From Priapulus caudatus (Eukaryota; Priapulida; Priapulimorpha; Priapulimorphida; Priapulidae), in the NCBI RefSeq assembly GCF_000485595.1, contig NW_014579434.1, positions 1 through 28,948 on the forward strand: a stretch of 28,948 bases of DNA, given 5' to 3'. The notes under the pieces are model-generated. The model ran no database searches. It was given only the letters and a program-made list of their open reading frames with translations, and was not told the DNA's origin. Positions 11,401-19,700 of this stretch are shown piece after piece (position 1 is the stretch's first letter; each line of letters begins with the position of its first letter). Made by a program: the position numbers and the translations under genes.

Positions 11401-13721
11401 GACATTCAAGCGCATCACCTGCAACAAATACCAAATTCAAGCATCGTTTAGCTTAGCATAATACGACTGTTACTTATCCATCACTAATTTAAAGACATTG
11501 GTCGTGTATAGCTCACGTTTTTGGTTCTGCTGCACTGGTGTCTGGTTCCCATCTGTGTGTGACCTCCATGAACCCAACCTTCCCTCTCGTAGCAAGTTTC
11601 TGATTGATGATAGAAGTTGCAGCTTCTCTTTTCAGCTGCCTCAATCTCGAAGACATCTTTCCTGGCACATTCCCTATGGATGCTTCCTTATCATCATCAT
11701 TATCATCGTCGTCATCATCGTCGTCACCACCATCATCATCATCTTCTCCTTCCCATTTTTCCGCTATGGCTTTCTTTTTCAGCTTCTGCAAGATGGAAGC
11801 AATCTTTCCAGGTGCTTCTCCTATGCGTACATCCTTCTCCTCGTTATCCACCTCTTCGCCGCTTTCTTCCTTATCCTCTGTTTTGCGTTTCTCCTCATCA
11901 GTGGCAGGATTTGGTGCATCAATCGTGCTGACCTCCATTATGACAACCAGTGCAGTCGCTAGTATCCTTGCTGCTCTATGCAGTTGCTTTAAAATATGTT
12001 TGTCGTATATATTTCTACTCTTTATATCAGATCTCTCACTCTGCCATTAGTGTATTCTTCAGCAAACGTCTTTGTTGCGTTGCTTTCTTTCACACGGGAT
12101 GTATGGCTACCTCAATCATCCATATCTATGCTATGAACTTACTTTTACCGAGTTTAATCCTGAGCTGTTGCGCAGCACTGATCGTGATCTTCTGCCGTGA
12201 TCTATTTACTGTCTCAGACAACGCGTGTATCTTTCAGTGTTTCGCCCTGTTTTCATTCCGTGTGAGGTCTCGGTCAACGGTGGTCTGTAGCACTAGGTGG
12301 TGAAATCAGGTAATCTGCAGTTAGCACTCGTATATATATGCCGCCATCGCACGGTTTGCTGGGTGACTTGCAAGAGTATCTGTTCGCCCAACGCCTCTGT
12401 AACGTGGGCACTGCAACCAGGAATAAGCAGACAGAGTGCTAGACAGGAATATGCAGATAGAGAGCTAGACAGGAATAAGCAGACAGAGTGCTAGACAGGA
12501 ATAAGCAGACAGAGTGCTAGACAGGAATATGCAGATAGAGAGCTGGTTGCTGGTCACGTGTTTTCTGTCGGTGGCACCCTCATTACCTAATATATCACGT
12601 GTATTCATATAGTGCCTCAGTAACTATAGTGGTGAATTATTTAGGGCTGCCTGGCCAGGGAGAAAGAGCTGCCGAGCTATAAATACTTCAGAACCCGAAT
12701 AATTAATGGCAGTGATTTAATTAAACATTACTATGTTCATTAATGTTGACACCGCTGCAGAGGGCAGCTGTGCAGATTTCAGTATCTATATGTGGAACAA
12801 AACTTTAAATTTTAAATAAATAGTAATGTTGTAAACCCATAATTGCACGAAAACAGGTGCAGTAGGAATAAGAGTAGCCACCTATCCTATCCAAAATGGA
12901 TTTTCCCATTTGGGTACAAAGGTTTTTATCACATTATGGATAAAACATTATTCCTCATGGTCTTAACAAGAATGAGAAAATTTATATTTCTAGTTTTCCC
13001 TTCCGAGTTGCCCTAAAGTACGGAAAAGGTAAATTAGGTATACCGTTACGATTTTCATAATAATCAATAATGTTCTCTACTTGAATTTATCAATTAGGTG
13101 GTGCTGCATTGGACATAAAGGCAGTGGAGCCAAAGCCATTCAAATGGATTTTGGACATGACTTGGTTAAACCTGATTCAGCTAAGCTCACTCAAGCCCTT
13201 CTCACAGATTCTTGCTCACGTAAGAACAACTGTGCATTCTTCATTGCTTCCCTATTTTCATTATTTCACGTTTTCCATAATAATTACTTGTATAAAAATG
13301 GCACTCGTATAAGAATAGCTGTGCTAACTGCACCCTTTACTGCAGGTCGTAACTCATGTAAAACAACGCGGCATGTCTGTATCCTTTCTTGTAATCTAAG
13401 CAAATCTGATCGCGTGTATTACGTCTGCGTTGCCATGACTACAGGTGAGTAGCAGTGAGCGTCAGTGGAAGCAGTGGTTCGACAGCAGCAGCCCTGAGAC
13501 GGCCGTGATACCTGACGGCTACCACAACTCGCTCGACACGCTGCACCGGCTGATGCTGGTGCGCGCGTGGTGTCCGGACCGCACCGTCGCGCAGGCTCGC
13601 AACTACATCACCGGTGCGTTACGTATACGTATAGGTGGTGTTACGTTATGTACATAGAGGCTGAATACAGAGCTTGACCAGCTAGTGCCAGGTGGCTGTA
13701 ACTCAAGAGAGAGAAAGAGAG

Positions 13722-13776
<55 letters not shown>

Positions 13777-16700
13777 GAGAGCACGTGGCATGGTATATAT
13801 ACCAGAACAGAATGACCACAGCTCCATCTATTACATTAAGTGCTGTCCCCACCTATTGGTTGAAATAGTAAATGTATGTTATCACGTAACATGGGACCAT
13901 CTGTCGCGTGTGCTGTCGCCAACGCCTTTGCGGCGAGGTGTTGATGTTATCACAGGTTCACATGTGAATGTGTTCGTGCGTGGTTGCGGGCCGTTACAGA
14001 AACTGCATGAGGCCCAATGCCATTCTTTAGATCGCAATACGTATAGTTTCCATCATCTTATTACTAAACACATTATTACCAATTACAAGGAGGGTGGATC
14101 CCTGTTTGCACTTTTCCCCTGACATGTTGCGCCACCTACTGGTGGGGTAAGTCCATAAGTTTTTCAGAGTGGTGCAATCTAGGAATCACGTCCTCAAGAT
14201 ACTGATATAGTGCATCTCGAAATATCAATTAATATGGTGCGCAACATACTCTGATCATCTAGATGATTAACTCTGCATTGATTTCTAGCAAAGGGCACCC
14301 TTGTAATATTGCCATAGAAAAGGATTAAGCTGAAGAAAAACTCCTGTGCAATCTTTTTCAGTTTCACCTCTCACCATGTTCAGTTATTCAACATTTCTAT
14401 GATATATTGTTACCAGGGCTGATAACATAATTTTCGTCGTTTCAAGGAATCCGGTCCATAATGTTGATAATATCTGGCATGCATAGTACTGTTATGAGAT
14501 TCGTGTGTTGTTTAGAGTCGCTGGGCGAGGAGTACATAGATAGCACTATACTGGATCTGGAACAGGTGTTGGCAGAGTCGTCTGTCCATACGCCACTACT
14601 CTGTCTGCTGAGCATGGGTGCTGACCCAAGCGGCATCATAGAAGCTCTCGCAAAGTCTCACAAACTAGGCGAGTATACGAACCTGCACGCACTATACTGT
14701 GATCTCACTGGACGATTCTAGACCACTTAGTTCTGTTGATTAGCTACAATAGCCGCAAGTGACCGTAGCATACTAAATGACGGACACCAAATGGACTCGT
14801 CTTGATACTCTGTACTTTAGGATATGCAACAGTCTATTTTACCGATGGATCATGTACATGACATACGGTGTAGGATTTAAGTTATTAACCGTTTGGCGAT
14901 AAATTACATGATTGTTGTACGTGTAGAGTGTCGCGCTGTATCCATGGGGCAAGGCCAGGAGGTACACGCCAGACGCCTGATGGCTATATCCATGCAGAGT
15001 GGCGGATGGGTGCTGCTACAGAACTGCCACCTTGGGTTGAACTTCTGTGACGAGGTCATGGATATTATGCTGGCGTCACGTGAGGTGGACCCAACGTTTA
15101 GGCTGTGGATCACAACAGAAGTTCATCCTCAATTCCCTATTGGGCTGTTGCAGGTTAGCACTCCATGTATACAGACTCCTAACAAACTAGGTGTGAGTCC
15201 TTTTCCATGCTAGGTTTGAATATTCAGTAGTTGCCAATGTGCAAATTTAAACGGTGGTAAATAATATCATCAGTGTCGGCTTTTAATTTCTGTGTTTTCA
15301 ATCAGATGTCAATTAAGTTCACAAACGAGCCGCCCATGGGAGTCAAAGCAGGTCTGAAACGCACCTATGCCGGTATGTAGTCAAAGACGATATTGCATTT
15401 ATGCTGCACATATTTCTAACGATATAGCAGAAATAGTAATGTAATAATATTAATGTCAACTCGTTATTTGAATGCTTATAAGAAGGAATGGCAAACACCT
15501 GTTAAACACCTTTCATAGCATGTGCTATGTATTTGCAAATGTGAAATATGTATATATCAGGGGCGTAGCCAGCCTTTCCAAGAGGGGGGATTCCTTCCAA
15601 GAGGGGGGATTCCAAACCTACTATATACTAATATAACTTCGTTAAAATTTTCGTTTCATGCTTTTATATACATACTGTATCAGATATGTGCTATTTTTAT
15701 ACAAACCAGGGGGGATGACTGGAATCGCCCCTGGCTACGCCCCTGTATATAGCACACGTATTTTCACATGCATGCTTGGACGTGCACTTGCGTCAGTCAT
15801 CTGCAGCTAGCTGTGAACGCGTGCGAGCGGTGTCTGTGTATCTGTGTGTTTGTGTGTCTGTGTGTCTATGGCGGCTGTAGCACCGGCAACTGCAACCTGT
15901 AGCTCTACTGCCGTCTCTTTCTCGCGTCATACGTGTCAACGTAAAATGTGTTTTTTAGCTCATCTGACATAGCACACCTATTCACTCATCTGCAGCCAGC
16001 AGTGAACACGTGCATGCGGTGTCTGTGTGTGTGTGTGTGTGTGTTGGTTGTTGTGTGTCATTGCGTTGCGTGTGTGCGTGCGTGCATGTGTAACCTGCAG
16101 CTCTACTCATGTCTCTTTCTTCTCGTCAGCAGGGCTGACACAGGACAAGCTGGACGTGCACGCCGTGCCGCAGTGGCGCCCCCTGCTGTACGCCGTCGCG
16201 TTCCTGCACAGCGCGCTGCAGGGAGCGACGGAAATTTCGGCGCTCTCGGCTGGAACGTTCCGTACGAGTTTCAACGTGGCCGACTACGGCGCCACAGTGC
16301 AGTGTGTGCAGGGACCACCTCGACGACGTCGACGCCAAGAAGGTACGCTCCGGCGGGGGAGGTGGGGGGGGGGCTGACAGACGGCAGGAAGTGTGTTATA
16401 ATGTAGAGATCGTGTTAGACGTCGCCCCTCCAGTCGTCTCACGTTACTTACCATCAAGTCTCAGCGTGCCGTCCCTCAACTGTCTTCACGCTTGGCTGCC
16501 TCAATGGCCTTACGCGCTGCCTCAACATGGCCTTCACGTGCGCTGCCTCAAGTGTCTCACAGTGCCTTGCCTCAATGTCTCACCGTGCTGCCTTCAATGG
16601 TCTCACGTTTCATGCCTCAATGTTCTCACACGCTGCGCTCAATTTCTCACGTGCTGCCTCAATGTCTAAAAACCCACGCGGCGTGCCTCAAGTGTCTCAC

Positions 16701-19700
16701 CCCCGCTGGCCTCAATGTCTCACACCACTGCCGTCAATTGTCTCATCGCGCTGCCTCAATGTTTCACGCGGCTGCCTCAATGTCGCAACGTGCTTGCTTC
16801 AATGTCTCACGCGCTGCCTCAATGTCTTCAACACGCTGCCCTCAATGTCTCACGCGCGCCTCAATGTCTCATTGCGCTGCCTCAATGTCGTCACCGTGCT
16901 GCCTCACTCGTCTCACGCGCTGGCCTTCAATGTCTTCACACGCTGCCTCAATGTCTCACGTACTGCTCATGTCTCACATGGCTGCCTCATTGTTTTTTTT
17001 TTTTTTTTTTCTTTGTTTCTTTTTTTTTGTTTTTTTTTCTCTCCACGCGCTGCCTCAATGTCTCACCAACGCATGCCTTCAATGTCTCACGCCGCTTGCC
17101 TCGAATGTCTCACGCGGCTGCCTTCAATGTCTCACGCGCTTGCCTCAATGCTCTGTTCACACGCTGGCCTCAATGTCTCACGTAGCTGCCTCAAGTCGTC
17201 TCACGCATGCTCAATGTCTCACACGCCTGCCTCAATGTCTCACGTACTGCCTCAATGTCTCACATTGCTGCCTCATTGTCTCACGCGCTGCCTCAATGTC
17301 TCACACGCTGCCTCAAGGTCATCACGTGCGTTGCGTTCAATGTTCTCACGCGCTGCCTCACATGTTCTCACCACGCTGCCTCAATGTCTCACGTGACGCC
17401 TCAATGTCTCAACGCCTGCTCAATGTCTCACGCGCTATGGGTGTGTCTGGACGACGCTGCGCTACCATGATCAGCGAGGTTCACTACGGCGGCCGCGGGT
17501 CCACCGACGACCGCCGACAAGCGTCTGCTCTCCGCCTTTCGCCGCCGCCTGGTTTCCGCCGACGCCATTCTGTTCTCGCCCCGGAGTTCCGTTTCCACGG
17601 CCGACGTACGGCGTCCCGCGCCTCGCCACCGTGGCGCAGTATGCAGGACTAATCGCTCGTCTGCCCGGTATCAGCGATTTCTCCGAGGTGTTCGGACTCA
17701 TGCCAACGCTAAGACGTCACGTACGTACTCGAGCTAAACGCTAAACACAGAATTCACGTAGTATGTATGTCAGCTGTATTGTAGTCAGGGTGGAGTGGAA
17801 CGTAATGGTGCATCTTGAGCACATGGAGACGGGGAGATTGGCAGCGTTCGTCACTTAGGTACCTCGCGCATAACACAGACAAACAACCCGTTTCTTTACC
17901 AGGTATCAGAGCAGTGTGGCGAAGCAAACACTGGACACAATACTGAGCATTCAGCCGAAAGATGTGAGCGACAGCAGCGGCGAGACGCGGGAGTCGGTCG
18001 TCTACAGAATCGCTCAGGACATGTTCGACAAGCTGCCTCCAGATTACGTCTCGCATGAGGTACTCTCTATACCCTGCCCTATATATCCTCTATCTCTACA
18101 CTCTATACCAGTGCTTCTTAAACTGGTGAATGGTTCACCTAAGAGTGAATGAAATTATTTTAGGGTGAATGAAACTTACTAAAAACAAGGAAGTTTAGTC
18201 GCGAGTGAATGAAACTGTGATAAAGACTCGAGGGTGAATGACACTGAAATAAAAGCAAGCTGCTCTATACCCTCATCTGCCATCTCCACATGTCCCTCTC
18301 CAAACATCTGATAATCTACTTTCATGTGTTAACTTTTCAGGATAAAACCCGTTTTCGAGGTCTCTCGGGCACTATAACTTTAGAGTCATTAAATAAGCGC
18401 GTAACGTTTCTTCCAAACGAAGAAAGTTTTCGCGCTATTCGTGCACAACACGAGACATGGCCGACGGTAACAGGCGGCCGATCCGCATGCTGTCTCGCTC
18501 GCTCGCAGGTGAAGGCGAGGATTCGCAGCCAGGGGGCACTGTCGTCCCTGAACGTCTTCCTGCGGCAGGAGATAGAGCGCATGCAGCACGTGCTGGCCGT
18601 GGTGCGCGCGACCCTCGCCGACCTTCGCCTCGCCATCGATGGCAGCATCGTGATGACCGACGCCCTCGCCGACACCCTCACCTGCCTCTACGACTCCATC
18701 GTTCCGCACGGATGGGCCAAGGTGAGTCGGCGCTGTTGCTGTGACACTGTTGCTGTGCTGTTACTGTGCTGTTGCTATGACGCTGTTGCTGTGACACTGT
18801 TGCTATGCTGTTGCTGTGCTGTTGCTATGACGCTGTTGCTGTGACACTGTTGTCCACATACTGGTTTCATGTATCCTCCGTCCCCAACGTTGCGTAACGT
18901 ATCCGTCCCTGCTCCAACATAAACGGCATTGTTGAGAAGGAATCTTGATGTGCCTACAACCTCGTTTATTTACCTTGGTCCCTCTCCGGCATGCGTCCTT
19001 AAATCTGTTTATTAACCGCGACAACACACTTGCTTCTGCCCTGAACAATGTAGCCCTGCTTCACAGGGCTTCTTCACCATGTAGTGAGCATGACGAGTCA
19101 GTCGTAAGCTTTTTATTCAAAATGCGCCGATCAGAATCTCATCTGACCAGATCGTCTGTGTTTACGAGTAATCTTTGTAATTATTCCAACCACAGAGAAG
19201 AATAGCTCCTCTCACCCGCCGGGCCCGCTTCTAGCCATTACACCCGGTAGAGCAGCGGGCTCTTCCGTATACCCTGTGTGGCGTCTGATCCTTGCGCATA
19301 GAATGATGACATACAGTGCCTGATAGATGATGACGTCATCAAGCCTTGCTGAGTAGAAGTGATGACGTCGTCGATCCTTGCTGAGTAGAAGTGATGACGT
19401 CATCGATCCTTGCTGAGTAGAAGTGAAGACGTCATCGATCCTTGCTGAGTATAAGTCATGACATCATCGCTTTGCGTGTGGCAGGTGTCATGGCAGTCGA
19501 GCACTCTGGGCTTCTGGTTCACCGAGCTACTGGAGAGAGATGCGCAGTTCAGAAGCTGGTGCTATGTCGGCAGACCCTCCTGCTTCTGGATGACTGGCTT
19601 CTTCAACCCCCAGGGCTTCCTCACTGCGATGAGACAGGTACGTAGCTGATCAGAGGTGTGCAGCTGTGTCAACAGGAGTATCAACAGGTGTATAAAGTAG

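Noticed and set aside
11950-12303. Plus-strand 117-codon hydrophobic frame
   Set aside because: Cys/Phe-rich, no splice or family support, and antisense to a better candidate.
16492-17652. Open frame of 386 codons over array 3 and exon 21
   Set aside because: Repeat artefact in a noisy stretch; the dynein frame in exon 21 is different.
18803-19048. Minus-strand ORF starting [18 protein letters not shown]
   Set aside because: Not preserved in the copy at 8041-8602; chance frame in intron 23.
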